Made by a program: the position numbers and the translations under genes
Shown: piece by piece, positions 1 through 5,007 of the stretch
Position numbering within the stretch: the stretch's first letter is position 1
Layout of the letters: each line of letters starts with the position of its first letter
Notes under the pieces: model-generated
The model's database searches: none
What the model was told of the DNA's origin: nothing
The model's input: only the letters and a program-made list of their open reading frames with translations
Origin: CAZKUR01 sp964556005
GTDB taxonomy: Bacteria > Bacteroidota > Ignavibacteria > Ignavibacteriales > Ignavibacteriaceae
DNA length: 5,007 nt
Direction: 5' to 3'
NCBI GenBank assembly: GCA_964556005.1
Contig: CAZKUR010000161.1
Location: 1 to 5,007 of the forward strand

Positions 1-495
1 CATCATATAAGATTTAAAGTCAGGAATTTCAAATCAAGCAGCCTTGAAATTAGCGATATTATTTTGGCATACGATTTAAGATTTGATAGTTTACAAGCCG
101 GAACTTTGAAAAGAGGTAAAATAAATATTTTACCGAACCCGGCAAATACTTTTTCTAAAAAGGATAACTTATTCATTTATTATGAAATTTATAACCTATC
201 AAAAGATGAAAATCAGTTAACCGATTTCGTCCAGGAAATTTCATTAAGCAAAAAAGATGAGCAGACAGGTTTAACCAAAGTGGTTAGTAATGTGCTTGGT
301 TTATTCGGGTTAAGAAAAGAAAAAGAAAAAATTACTTTAACATCCAATTACCAGACAAAAGATGAAAATCCGCAGATGTATTTACAATTGGATATGAATA
401 AGTATCAGGCGGGCGAATATATTTTGAATATAAATATAAAAGACAAATTGAGCGGAAAAGAAGTTAATTCAGAAAAAGTAATTAATTGGCAGTAA
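1..495 (+). CDS. C-terminal part of a probable GWxTD-domain protein (5' end outside window)
   Basis: The frame is open from base 1 to the TAA at 493-495, giving 164 visible residues and no start, so the gene begins upstream. A TTG at 64 is not needed as a start because the reading continues through it. What is seen: a segment reading SSLEISDIILA (residues 12-22), then ILPNPANTFSKKDNLFIYYE (residues 42-61) followed by IYNL, and near the end YQAGEYILNINIKDKLSGK (from about residue 136). This order, a 'lSDI.LA' strand, a PNP...L.iYyEiYNL strand and a final G.Y.L.i.v.D strand, is what I know from the C-terminal beta domain of GWxTD-domain proteins in Bacteroidota and Ignavibacteria. The GWxTD motif itself would lie upstream and cannot be checked. 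These proteins are usually exported, with unknown biochemical function. The next gene starts 9 bases after the stop, suggesting one transcript. Alternative: another exported beta-sandwich protein. Confidence 0.65.
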   Translation, partial: HHIRFKVRNFKSSSLEISDIILAYDLRFDSLQAGTLKRGKINILPNPANTFSKKDNLFIYYEIYNLSKDENQLTDFVQEISLSKKDEQTGLTKVVSNVLGLFGLRKEKEKITLTSNYQTKDENPQMYLQLDMNKYQAGEYILNINIKDKLSGKEVNSEKVINWQ

Positions 496-504
496 ATTAT
501 TTAA

Positions 505-1122
505 ATGATAAAAGTTGAAATTAAATATCATTACAGGAGAAATTTTAAATTAAGCCTAATTGTTAGCTTGGTTATTTCTATCATTTGCTTTTTATATTTC
601 CCCGTTTCTTATCAAGAAGAGAATAAAATTTTGTTTAGTAACGATAATATTATTTCATTTGATAATATTCCTGTGACTGTTCAAAATACTCCCGGAACTT
701 TTTTATCAAAACCAAAAACTCCTCTTATCTTTTCCACTCAAAAGATTATTGAACCGGAATTATTGGATAATGTTGAAATAAAGAATGAAGATTTTGCTGC
801 TGCTGAAAATTCATCCGGTTTAAGTGACGAAAAGTTAAATCAAAATAATAATGCTGAGGCAAGTATTCTGCCGTTTAAACCGAGACAAATCTTCGAAGTC
901 GTCCCGCTTAAAAACGATAATTTTAACGGGATGATTAAGCTTTCGTTGAAAATAGATACGACAGGGAAAGTGATAAATTATATAGTTGTAAAGAATACTG
1001 TAAATAATAAAAATTGTTTAGAGAATGTTATTTCGGCAGCATCAAAATCGAGATGGCAGCCTGCAGAATTAAATGGGAAAAAAGTGGAATACTGGGTAGA
1101 AAAATCTTATACGTTTAATTAA
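505..1122 (+). CDS. TonB-like energy transducer protein (TonB C-terminal domain)
   Basis: This 205-residue protein has a basic N-terminus (KYHYRRNFK), one membrane helix at about 14-32, a periplasmic linker at about 33-123, and a TonB-type C-terminal domain at about 124-205. The domain is recognised from GMIKLSLKIDTTGKV (142-156), the SRWQPAELNGKKV segment (182-194) and the closing aromatic strand ending YTF. In the family, TonB couples the ExbB/ExbD proton-driven motor to outer-membrane receptors, but many Bacteroidota TonB-like paralogs have no assigned receptor. The linker keeps the position of the usual Pro-rich stretch (IPVTVQNTP, KPKTP) but is poor in proline and rich in Asn, Glu and Ser. 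No exbB, exbD or receptor gene is in the window. The ATG at 505 is 9 bases after the previous stop; no Shine-Dalgarno sequence is visible, but this start places the membrane helix correctly. Family call is firm, partner unknown. Confidence 0.85.
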   Translation: MIKVEIKYHYRRNFKLSLIVSLVISIICFLYFPVSYQEENKILFSNDNIISFDNIPVTVQNTPGTFLSKPKTPLIFSTQKIIEPELLDNVEIKNEDFAAAENSSGLSDEKLNQNNNAEASILPFKPRQIFEVVPLKNDNFNGMIKLSLKIDTTGKVINYIVVKNTVNNKNCLENVISAASKSRWQPAELNGKKVEYWVEKSYTFN

Positions 1123-1125
1123 ATC

Positions 1126-1143
1126 TTTTCCTCAATCGGAAAA
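1126..1143 (+). terminator. Weak hairpin just after the TonB-like gene
   Basis: TTTTCC (1126-1131) and GGAAAA (1138-1143) form a perfect 6-bp inverted repeat with a 6-base loop, starting 4 bases after the stop codon. No T-run follows, so it is not a standard intrinsic terminator. It could protect the 3' end of the message or be chance in AT-rich DNA. The rest of the 126-base spacer up to lemA shows no promoter I can support; TTGATT at 1183 has no good -10 partner. Confidence 0.2.
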
Positions 1144-1237
1144 CACTTGCAAGAAACAATTTACTCCTCTAATTTTAAGCCGTTGATTTTACTCTGAACT
1201 TTTATTCTCCCTAACAACAAATTCACATAAATAAAAA

Positions 1238-1251
1238 AGAGGATTGGCTTG
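1238..1251 (+). promoter_or_regulatory. Shine-Dalgarno site that fixes the TTG start of lemA
   Basis: AGAGG or its extended form (AAAAAAGAGG) ends at 1242 and lies 6 bases before TTG at 1249. No in-frame ATG lies near the expected N-terminus, and the TTG start leaves the membrane anchor complete, so the non-ATG start is well supported. Confidence 0.65.
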
Positions 1252-1797
1252 GAAATAATTACTCTTGTCATCTTAATTTTAATTATTATCTGGTTTATCG
1301 TCATCTTTAATAAGTTTATTAAGGATAAAAATTTAATAAAAGAAGCCTGGAGCGGGATCGATGTTCAATTAAAAAGAAGGCACGATCTCATCCCTAATTT
1401 GGTTGAAACCGTAAAAGGGTATAGTTCTCACGAAAGAAATTTATTTCAGCAGATTGCCGAAACCAGGAGTAAAACGATGAGCGTTGAATCGTTAAAAGAA
1501 AAAGCTCAAGGTGAAACGCAGCTTTCCGGGATGATAAAAAGTTTATTCGCTGTTGCCGAAGCATATCCAGATTTAAAAGCCAATCAGAATTTTCTCGATC
1601 TTCAAAAGCAATTGTCTGAAATTGAAGATCAAATACAATATGCAAGAAGATATTATAACGGTGTTGTGAGAAACTATAATATCAGGGTTGAATCATTTCC
1701 AAGCAATTTAGTCGCGGCAATTTTCAATTACAAAGAAGCCGACTTCTTCGAAATTTCGCTTGCAACAGAAAGAGAAACTCCGGAGGTTAAAATATGA
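1249..1797 (+). CDS. lemA: LemA family protein
   Basis: This 182-residue protein is the usual LemA length. It has an N-terminal membrane anchor at about 2-22 with almost no residues before it, then the LemA core. Hallmarks seen are AWSGIDVQLKRRHDLIPNLV (33-52) continuing into ETVKGY, a helical segment YPDLKANQNFLDLQKQLSEI (106-125), the ARRYYNGVVRNYN stretch (132-144) and FPSNLVA (150-156). Family knowledge: LemA proteins are membrane-anchored four-helix-bundle proteins with no enzyme activity shown; the name comes from a Listeria antigen. They are often encoded beside DUF2207 or TPM-domain (YgcG-like) membrane proteins with Gly-rich tails, as here. The start is a TTG with a good ribosome-binding site. 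The stop TGA overlaps the next ATG (ATGA), so the two genes are probably co-translated. All conserved stretches are present and I see no damage. Confidence 0.95.
   Translation: MEIITLVILILIIIWFIVIFNKFIKDKNLIKEAWSGIDVQLKRRHDLIPNLVETVKGYSSHERNLFQQIAETRSKTMSVESLKEKAQGETQLSGMIKSLFAVAEAYPDLKANQNFLDLQKQLSEIEDQIQYARRYYNGVVRNYNIRVESFPSNLVAAIFNYKEADFFEISLATERETPEVKI
1394..1394. other. No supported antisense gene inside lemA
   Basis: A minus-strand open frame at 1394-1645 lies wholly inside lemA. Its translation has no recognisable domain and no ribosome-binding site of note, so lemA alone is annotated here. Confidence 0.6.
1782..1797 (+). promoter_or_regulatory. Ribosome-binding site and ATGA overlap joining lemA to the DUF2207 gene
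   Basis: GGAGG (1782-1786) lies 7 bases before ATG 1794, inside the lemA coding sequence. The lemA TGA (1795-1797) overlaps that ATG. The strong site together with the overlap supports both independent initiation and translational coupling, giving matched production of the two proteins. Confidence 0.75.
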
Positions 1798-3311
1798 AAG
1801 AGTATTCCTTCTTTAATTTTATTTGCTCAGTTATTCTTTTAATGTTTTTATCTTCGAGTCTCAGTTCAGCTTACCAGCCTGAAAGAATATTATTATACCA
1901 CAGTGATATTAATATTCATCAAGACGGTTCGGTGTTGATTAAAGAAATCATAAAAGTACATGCGGAAGGAGATCGAATTAAAAGAGGAATTTACAGGGAC
2001 TTCCCTACAACGTATAAAGATAATTATGGGAATACTGTTAAAGTTAATTTCGATCTAAAGGAAGTTTTAAAAGACGGCAAGACTGAAGATTATCATACGG
2101 AAACTCTTTCAAACGGCATTAGAGTTTACGCCGGGAATAAAAATATTTTCCTGCAGCCGGGAGATTATACATATACAATAGTCTATGAAACAAATAGGCA
2201 GATAGGTTTCTTTAACGATCATGATGAGCTTTACTGGAATGTTACCGGGAACGGATGGGACTTCCCGATTGAAAAAGCAACTGCTGAATTAACATTGCCT
2301 TCAAATTTTGCTCCTCAGGATGTAAAATGTTATGGATACACCGGTGTTCAAGGATCCAGGGTACATAACTTAAAATGCAGAATGATCTCTTCAAATAAAA
2401 TAGATTACGCTACCACTGTGCCGCTGAATGCACGGGAAGGATTGACAATTGTCGCCGAATTTCCCAAAGGCTTTGTTGACGAACCTTCCGGTTCCGAAAA
2501 AGCTTTGTATTTTATCGAAGATAACTCGATTGCATTCATCGGTGGGATTGGAATAATTGTCCTGTTTTTATATTTCTTAATTACCTGGATAAAAGTTGGG
2601 AAAGATCCTTCAAAGGGAACAATTATACCCGAATATACACCTCCTGATAAATTTTCTCCGGCTGCCGTTCGATATATTTACAGAATGGGATATGACAATA
2701 AAACATTTTCAGCAGCAGTAATTAATATGGCGGTAAAAGGTTATTTGAAAATAAAAGAAGAGGGGAAAACTTATACTTTGGTGAAAGAAAAAGCGGATGA
2801 ATCCGTACTAACTCCCGAGGAGAAAAAGATTGCTGCAAGATTAGGATTCAGCAGTCCCGGTGTTTATAAAGGATATGAATTAGAATTAAAACAGATAAAT
2901 CACATAATAATAAAAAGCGCAATCGATTCGTTAAAGAGTTCTTTAAAAAATACTTATGANNNNNNNNNNNNNNNNNNNNNNNNNNNNNNNNNNNNNNNNN
3001 NNNNNNNNNNNNNNNNNNNNNNNNNNNNNNNNNNNNNNNNNNNNNNNNNNNNNNNNNNNGATGTTGAGCAAAATTGGTCTGAGCAGTTTTCTTCAGTATT
3101 AAGTAAAATCGCAGTCGATGGCACATCATATTCGCCGGTCTGGTATTCGGGAGCTGCCTTGAGCGGCTTCAGCGCTGGAGCATTTGCTTCTTCATTCGGA
3201 AGTTCATTTTCAAGTGCAATTTCTTCTTCTTCGTCGGCGCCGGGATCAAGCTCAGGCAGCGGCGGATCATCCGGCGGCGGCGGAGGTGGTGGCGGAGGAG
3301 GGGGATGGTAA
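1794..3311 (+). CDS. DUF2207 domain membrane protein with Gly-rich tail, interrupted by assembly gap
   Basis: A signal peptide (about 1-26, ending SSA) precedes an exported domain at about 27-230. That domain carries the family's opening motif, INIHQDGSVLIKEII (39-53), then RGIYRDFP (64-71) and DELYWNVTGNGWDFPI (144-159). A membrane helix follows (about 246-266), then a cytoplasmic part with IPEYTPPDKFSPAAVRYI (278-295) and MAVKGYLKIKEEG (312-324), typical of DUF2207. Residue 388 is the last one before the gap; residues 389-422 are unknown placeholders. After it comes DVEQNWSEQF (423-432), the family's segment after the last membrane helices, then a Ser-rich and Gly-rich tail with 11 Gly and a final Trp (494-505). 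Function is unknown; the family is a membrane partner of LemA. The frame happens to be kept across the gap, but full-length relatives are longer, roughly 600 residues or more, so the membrane helices and the loop between them are probably missing. Start chosen by GGAGG and the ATGA overlap. Confidence 0.88.
   Translation: MKEYSFFNFICSVILLMFLSSSLSSAYQPERILLYHSDINIHQDGSVLIKEIIKVHAEGDRIKRGIYRDFPTTYKDNYGNTVKVNFDLKEVLKDGKTEDYHTETLSNGIRVYAGNKNIFLQPGDYTYTIVYETNRQIGFFNDHDELYWNVTGNGWDFPIEKATAELTLPSNFAPQDVKCYGYTGVQGSRVHNLKCRMISSNKIDYATTVPLNAREGLTIVAEFPKGFVDEPSGSEKALYFIEDNSIAFIGGIGIIVLFLYFLITWIKVGKDPSKGTIIPEYTPPDKFSPAAVRYIYRMGYDNKTFSAAVINMAVKGYLKIKEEGKTYTLVKEKADESVLTPEEKKIAARLGFSSPGVYKGYELELKQINHIIIKSAIDSLKSSLKNTYXXXXXXXXXXXXXXXXXXXXXXXXXXXXXXXXXXDVEQNWSEQFSSVLSKIAVDGTSYSPVWYSGAALSGFSAGAFASSFGSSFSSAISSSSSAPGSSSGSGGSSGGGGGGGGGGGW
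2960..3059. other. Assembly gap of exactly 100 N
   Basis: A run of 100 N is a common placeholder for a scaffold join of unknown size. It falls inside the DUF2207 gene, after SSLKNTY and before DVEQNW. The 34 unknown codons are not a measured length. Confidence 0.95.
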
Positions 3312-3387
3312 TCATTCTTAATAATTTAATAATATTTTTTAGTGACTTCCTTAATTTTTTGTATCCAGTATGTTCATTAATTTTGTG

Positions 3388-3403
3388 TATAAATATTTAA
3401 AGG
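3388..3403 (+). promoter_or_regulatory. Possible -10 box and ribosome-binding site of the YhcH-family gene
   Basis: TATAAAT at 3388-3394 looks like a -10 element, but I see no good -35 at the normal distance; the nearest TTG (3359-3361) is too far upstream. AAAGG (3399-3403) lies 7 bases before ATG 3411 and is a credible ribosome-binding site. The two are so close that the transcript leader would be very short. The 99-base spacer is otherwise AT-rich with no gene. Confidence 0.3.
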
Positions 3404-3410
3404 TTTAAGA

Positions 3411-3860
3411 ATGGTTATTGACAAAATAGAAAATGTAGATATTTATAAAAATATAAGTCCAAGAATAAAAAAAGCGCTGGAATACCTTGAGAAAGCAGGT
3501 CTCGCAAATGTTGAAGCCGGAAAATATGAAATTGACGGCGATTTGGTTTTTGCATTGGTTAGTGAATACAAAACAAAACATGCAACCGATGCAAAGCTCG
3601 AAGCGCATAAAAAATACCTGGACGTTCAATATGTTGCAGATGGAAGAGAACTTTTAGGCTATGCTGCATATAATAACCAGGAAGTCTCAGTCCCTTACAA
3701 AGACGAAAATGATATTGCTTTTTTTAACGGCGATAAAGTATATATGAAATTTAATAAAGGTATGTTTGCAATTCTTTACCCGCAGGATCTGCACATGCCG
3801 GGAATAATGGCGGAGAACCCGGAGAAGGTTAAGAAGGTTGTTGTGAAGGTTAAAATATAA
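3411..3860 (+). CDS. YhcH/YjgK/YiaL family protein (DUF386, EbgC-like)
   Basis: The 149 residues match the usual length of this single-domain cupin-like beta-barrel family (about 150). Seen: the opening segment NISPRIKKALEYLEKAG (14-30), G..EIDGD (37-44), the signature EAHKKYLDVQYVADGRE (64-80) with E64, H66, D71, Q73 and E80, and YPQDLHMPG (123-131) with D126, H128 and P130. From family knowledge these polar residues line the barrel pocket and are the likely metal and substrate site; all are present, so the protein is probably active. Members occur in sialic acid, uronate and other sugar operons (E. coli YhcH, YiaL) and as EbgC, the small subunit of evolved beta-galactosidase; their exact reaction is poorly defined. 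Here no sugar transporter, kinase or isomerase gene is adjacent, so the substrate cannot be inferred. It is cytoplasmic, with no signal peptide. AAAGG sits 7 bases before the ATG. Confidence 0.92.
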   Translation: MVIDKIENVDIYKNISPRIKKALEYLEKAGLANVEAGKYEIDGDLVFALVSEYKTKHATDAKLEAHKKYLDVQYVADGRELLGYAAYNNQEVSVPYKDENDIAFFNGDKVYMKFNKGMFAILYPQDLHMPGIMAENPEKVKKVVVKVKI

Positions 3861-3952
3861 AAATTGTATAATGAAAAGATGAAATTTTCTCGCGCATTAT
3901 TGCACGCTTAAAATATATTATCTTCCTATTATTTTAAATATTCTCGCTTAAC

Positions 3953-4015
3953 AATTTATTTGATTAATTGCCGGCTCAATTATTTAAAAAATAAATTTTA
4001 AGTTTTTCTTTTTTA
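3953..4015 (+). terminator. Possible terminator after the YhcH-family gene
   Basis: TAATTG (3965-3970) and CAATTA (3977-3982) pair perfectly around CCGGCT. The stem continues, with mismatches and a bulge, into AATTTATTT (3953-3961) and AAATAAATT (3989-3997). A T-rich tract follows at 4003-4015. The arrangement resembles an intrinsic terminator, but the stem is almost all A-T, so stability is doubtful and chance pairing is possible. Confidence 0.35.
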
Positions 4016-4037
4016 CGCTTGATTTTCTATTTATTTT

Positions 4038-4137
4038 GTAGCTAAGTTAGCTCAAGATTTTTTAATCACTTTTTTAGGGGAACTAAAAAGGGTAGATAAA
4101 AATGAGGCAATATATTATTTCTTAGAGCTAAAGCTAG
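4038..4137. other. Candidate structured RNA or nested inverted repeats
   Basis: TTAGCTC (4047-4053) pairs perfectly with GAGCTAA (4125-4131). The adjacent TAGCT (4039-4043) can continue the stem with AGCTA (4132-4136) across an asymmetric break. Inside lies a second hairpin: TTTTTAG (4071-4077) with CTAAAAA (4083-4089) around GGGAA, extendable by C4069-G4090 across a bulge. Outer and inner stems nest without conflict. I do not recognise a known RNA family or a promoter for it, and the orientation is unknown. Confidence 0.25.
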
Positions 4138-4198
4138 GTTAAGCAAGCACTGATTTTCATTCCCAAACTTAAGTGATTGTTCCAAATTAAACGTACAC

Positions 4199-4360
4199 GT
4201 GGGTGACCCCAAATAAGGAAAAGGTCATTGCGAACGAGTCTTCGAGTGAAGCCCGCTTTGGCGAGGTCTCGCCCTTAGGCGGACAATCTTTTATTTTTAT
4301 AGCAAAAATCAGATTATTTTACTCTGCTCTAAGTAACCAAATATTTTTTGGGTAACCCAC
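4199..4360. repeat. Possible small inverted-repeat element (MITE-like), 162 bases
   Basis: The left end GTGGGTGACCCCAAA (4199-4213) and the reverse complement of the right end (4346-4360, GTGGGTTACCCAAAA) agree at 13 of 15 positions. The segment has no coding frame and contains the REP-like palindrome at 4224-4289. The trinucleotide CAC lies directly outside both ends (4196-4198 and 4361-4363), a possible but very short target duplication. Part of the end similarity comes free, since each end contains the self-complementary GGGTNACCC. Only one copy is in view, so mobility is inference. Confidence 0.35.
4224..4289. repeat. REP-like dispersed palindromic repeat (GTCATTGCGA ... CAATCT type)
   Basis: The segment opens with GTCATTGCGA (4224-4233) and closes with CAATCT (4284-4289), the ends of a short palindromic repeat that I know to be scattered between genes in many bacterial genomes. 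The centre folds well: GGCGAG (4260-4265) with CTCGCC (4268-4273), and outside it CCGC (4253-4256) with GCGG (4279-4282). It is clearly more GC-rich than the surrounding spacer, which also argues for a separate origin. Such elements are non-coding and may act as message ends or as hitchhiking mobile DNA. Confidence 0.55.
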
Positions 4361-4387
4361 CACTTAATTTTTGTATTAAGTGTTTTT
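4361..4387 (+). terminator. Terminator-like hairpin with T-run
   Basis: CACTTAAT (4361-4368) and ATTAAGTG (4375-4382) form a perfect 8-bp stem with a 6-base loop, followed at once by TTTTT (4383-4387). On the + strand this has the layout of an intrinsic terminator, insulating the lipoprotein gene from upstream transcription. The stem has only two G-C pairs, so strength is uncertain. Confidence 0.4.
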
Positions 4388-4400
4388 ATTATTGTAATAA
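4371..4400 (+). promoter_or_regulatory. Possible promoter of the lipoprotein gene
   Basis: TTGTAT (4371-4376) and TAATAA (4395-4400) are spaced by 18 bases, as in a sigma-70-type promoter. Two inverted repeats overlap or follow it: TTTATTA-TTG-TAATAAA (4385-4401) and the palindrome AACCGGTT (4400-4407), either of which could bind a regulator. The -35 lies inside the terminator-like hairpin and AT-rich DNA makes chance matches common. Confidence 0.25.
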
Positions 4401-4415
4401 ACCGGTTAAAACGGA

Positions 4416-5007
4416 ATGAAGACATTTAAATATTTTTTTACGTTGTTAATAATTTTATCGGGTATAAATTCATGCAGCAATCCCGTAAACACCAAAAGTG
4501 AAAACCTTCCCCCAGGCAGGAGAGATTATAAATGGGATGTGGATACGGTTTCTTCTCCCGATAGTTACTTTCATTTATTCTGTATGTACGGGAGCAGCCC
4601 TTCAAACTTATGGGCTGTAGTACCTGCAGATGAAACCGTTAATTCTTTGTGGCATTATGACGGAAATAAATGGAAAAAAACCCAACAAAGATTAAGCAGT
4701 AATATGCAATCTATTTTCGGGCTCGACTCAACAGATATATGGATATGCGATTCTCCGGGGGGCAATATTTATCACTTCAATGGAATTCGATGGAATATGG
4801 TTGGCTATTTCCCTTATAAGGATTATTCCTATTCATATTTCAATAATATTTGGGGAGTGAAACCGGACGAAGTATATTTAGCCGGCTCCGCTTACAGCGA
4901 AGATAAAGGCTCAGTCGGTATTCTTTTAAATTTTGACGGGGTAAAATGGAATTATTTAAACATACCGGAAAAGAAAATAACTTATAGCGGAGTCAGAAAA
5001 AGTTTAG
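4416..5007 (+). CDS. Probable lipoprotein with propeller-like repeats (3' end outside window)
   Basis: The frame is open from ATG 4416 to the window end, giving 197 residues. The N-terminus is a lipoprotein signal peptide: KTFKYFFTLLIILSGINSC with the lipidated Cys expected at residue 20. A polar stretch carrying PPGRRDYKW (32-40) follows. Then come at least three repeats with a '[DN]-[LIV]-[WY]' strand and a closing 'F/Y-[DN]-G-x-x-W' strand: about 61-88 (LWAVVP...HYDGNKW), 104-129 (DIWICD...HFNGIRW) and 149-181 (EVYLAG...NFDGVKW). Such repeats suggest a beta-propeller. I associate this PPGRRDY-plus-propeller layout with Ignavibacteria lipoproteins of unknown function. Predicted site: membrane-anchored, facing the periplasm or cell surface. 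No strong ribosome-binding site is visible before the ATG; the signal peptide supports this start. Binding or structural roles are guesses; there are no catalytic motifs in the visible part. Confidence 0.75.
   Translation, partial: MKTFKYFFTLLIILSGINSCSNPVNTKSENLPPGRRDYKWDVDTVSSPDSYFHLFCMYGSSPSNLWAVVPADETVNSLWHYDGNKWKKTQQRLSSNMQSIFGLDSTDIWICDSPGGNIYHFNGIRWNMVGYFPYKDYSYSYFNNIWGVKPDEVYLAGSAYSEDKGSVGILLNFDGVKWNYLNIPEKKITYSGVRKSL

Larger units (their letters stand above)
3861..4415. other. Long non-coding stretch between the YhcH-family gene and the lipoprotein gene
   Basis: No open frame with domain content was found here. In order it holds: a small imperfect hairpin at 3891-3906, a long AT-rich hairpin (3953-3997), a region with nested inverted repeats (4038-4137), an 8-bp palindrome ACTTAAGT (4167-4174), an imperfect terminal-inverted-repeat segment with a REP-like core (4199-4360), and a terminator-like hairpin (4361-4387). 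Tiny frames such as 3879-3911 and 4102-4125 have no support. Confidence 0.7.

Noticed and set aside
64..66. TTG at 64 as the start of the first gene
   Set aside because: The frame stays open to base 1, and residues upstream of 64 fit the same domain, so this is an internal codon.
1394..1645. Minus-strand open frame inside lemA
   Set aside because: It lies fully within a strongly supported gene and its translation shows no domain; it is a shadow of lemA.
2848..3129. Minus-strand open frame across the assembly gap
   Set aside because: About a third of it is unknown bases, and the + strand here encodes DUF2207 on both sides.
3230..3308. GGC/GGA-rich run considered as a tandem repeat array or CRISPR
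   Set aside because: It is the in-frame Gly-rich tail of the DUF2207 protein, with no repeat-spacer structure.
3405..3629. Minus-strand open frame with a Cys- and Phe-rich translation
   Set aside because: It overlaps the N-terminal half of the well-supported YhcH-family gene and matches no family I know.
3879..3911. Ten-codon frame after the YhcH-family gene
   Set aside because: No ribosome-binding site and no recognisable content; expected by chance.
4038..4060. tRNA-like string (GCTAAGTTAGCTC resembles a D-arm)
   Set aside because: No acceptor stem, anticodon arm or T-arm (GTTCGA-type) sequence follows at the right spacing.
4102..4125. Seven-codon frame after a weak AAGGG site
   Set aside because: Too short, no attenuator-like codon run, and no gene directly downstream that it could control.

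Overview
The window is AT-rich and reads like a fragment of a draft or metagenome-assembled genome from the Bacteroidota/Chlorobi side of the tree, most likely an Ignavibacteria-type bacterium. I infer this from the protein styles: the C-terminal end of what looks like a GWxTD-domain protein, a TonB-like protein, and a lipoprotein with an N-terminal PPGRRDY motif and W-x-x-DG-x-x-W repeats. No search was run, so the taxonomic call is a judgement. A run of exactly 100 N (2960-3059) marks an assembly gap.

Layout, all genes on the + strand. Positions 1-495 are the 3' end of a gene that begins before the window (probable GWxTD protein). Nine bases later comes a TonB-like protein (505-1122). After a 126-base spacer comes lemA (1249-1797, TTG start). 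Its stop overlaps the start of a DUF2207 membrane protein (1794-3311), which contains the gap. A short spacer leads to a YhcH/YjgK/YiaL family gene (3411-3860). About 555 bases without a convincing gene follow. They hold hairpins, a possible structured RNA, and a 162-base segment with imperfect terminal inverted repeats around a REP-like palindromic core. From 4416 to the window end is the 5' part of a probable lipoprotein with propeller-like repeats.

Functionally this is mostly envelope biology. The first two genes may be co-transcribed and both act at or beyond the inner membrane. LemA and DUF2207 form a well-known gene pair of unclear biochemical role, here joined by an ATGA overlap. YhcH is a small sugar-related cupin-like protein with no sugar genes beside it. 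The lipoprotein is a separate envelope gene.

I do not see a clear new multi-gene system. The best candidates for something undescribed are the small inverted-repeat element at 4199-4360 and the possible folded RNA at 4038-4137. The sequence hidden by the gap very probably is not 100 bases long: the DUF2207 protein is missing a membrane section that the family normally has there.
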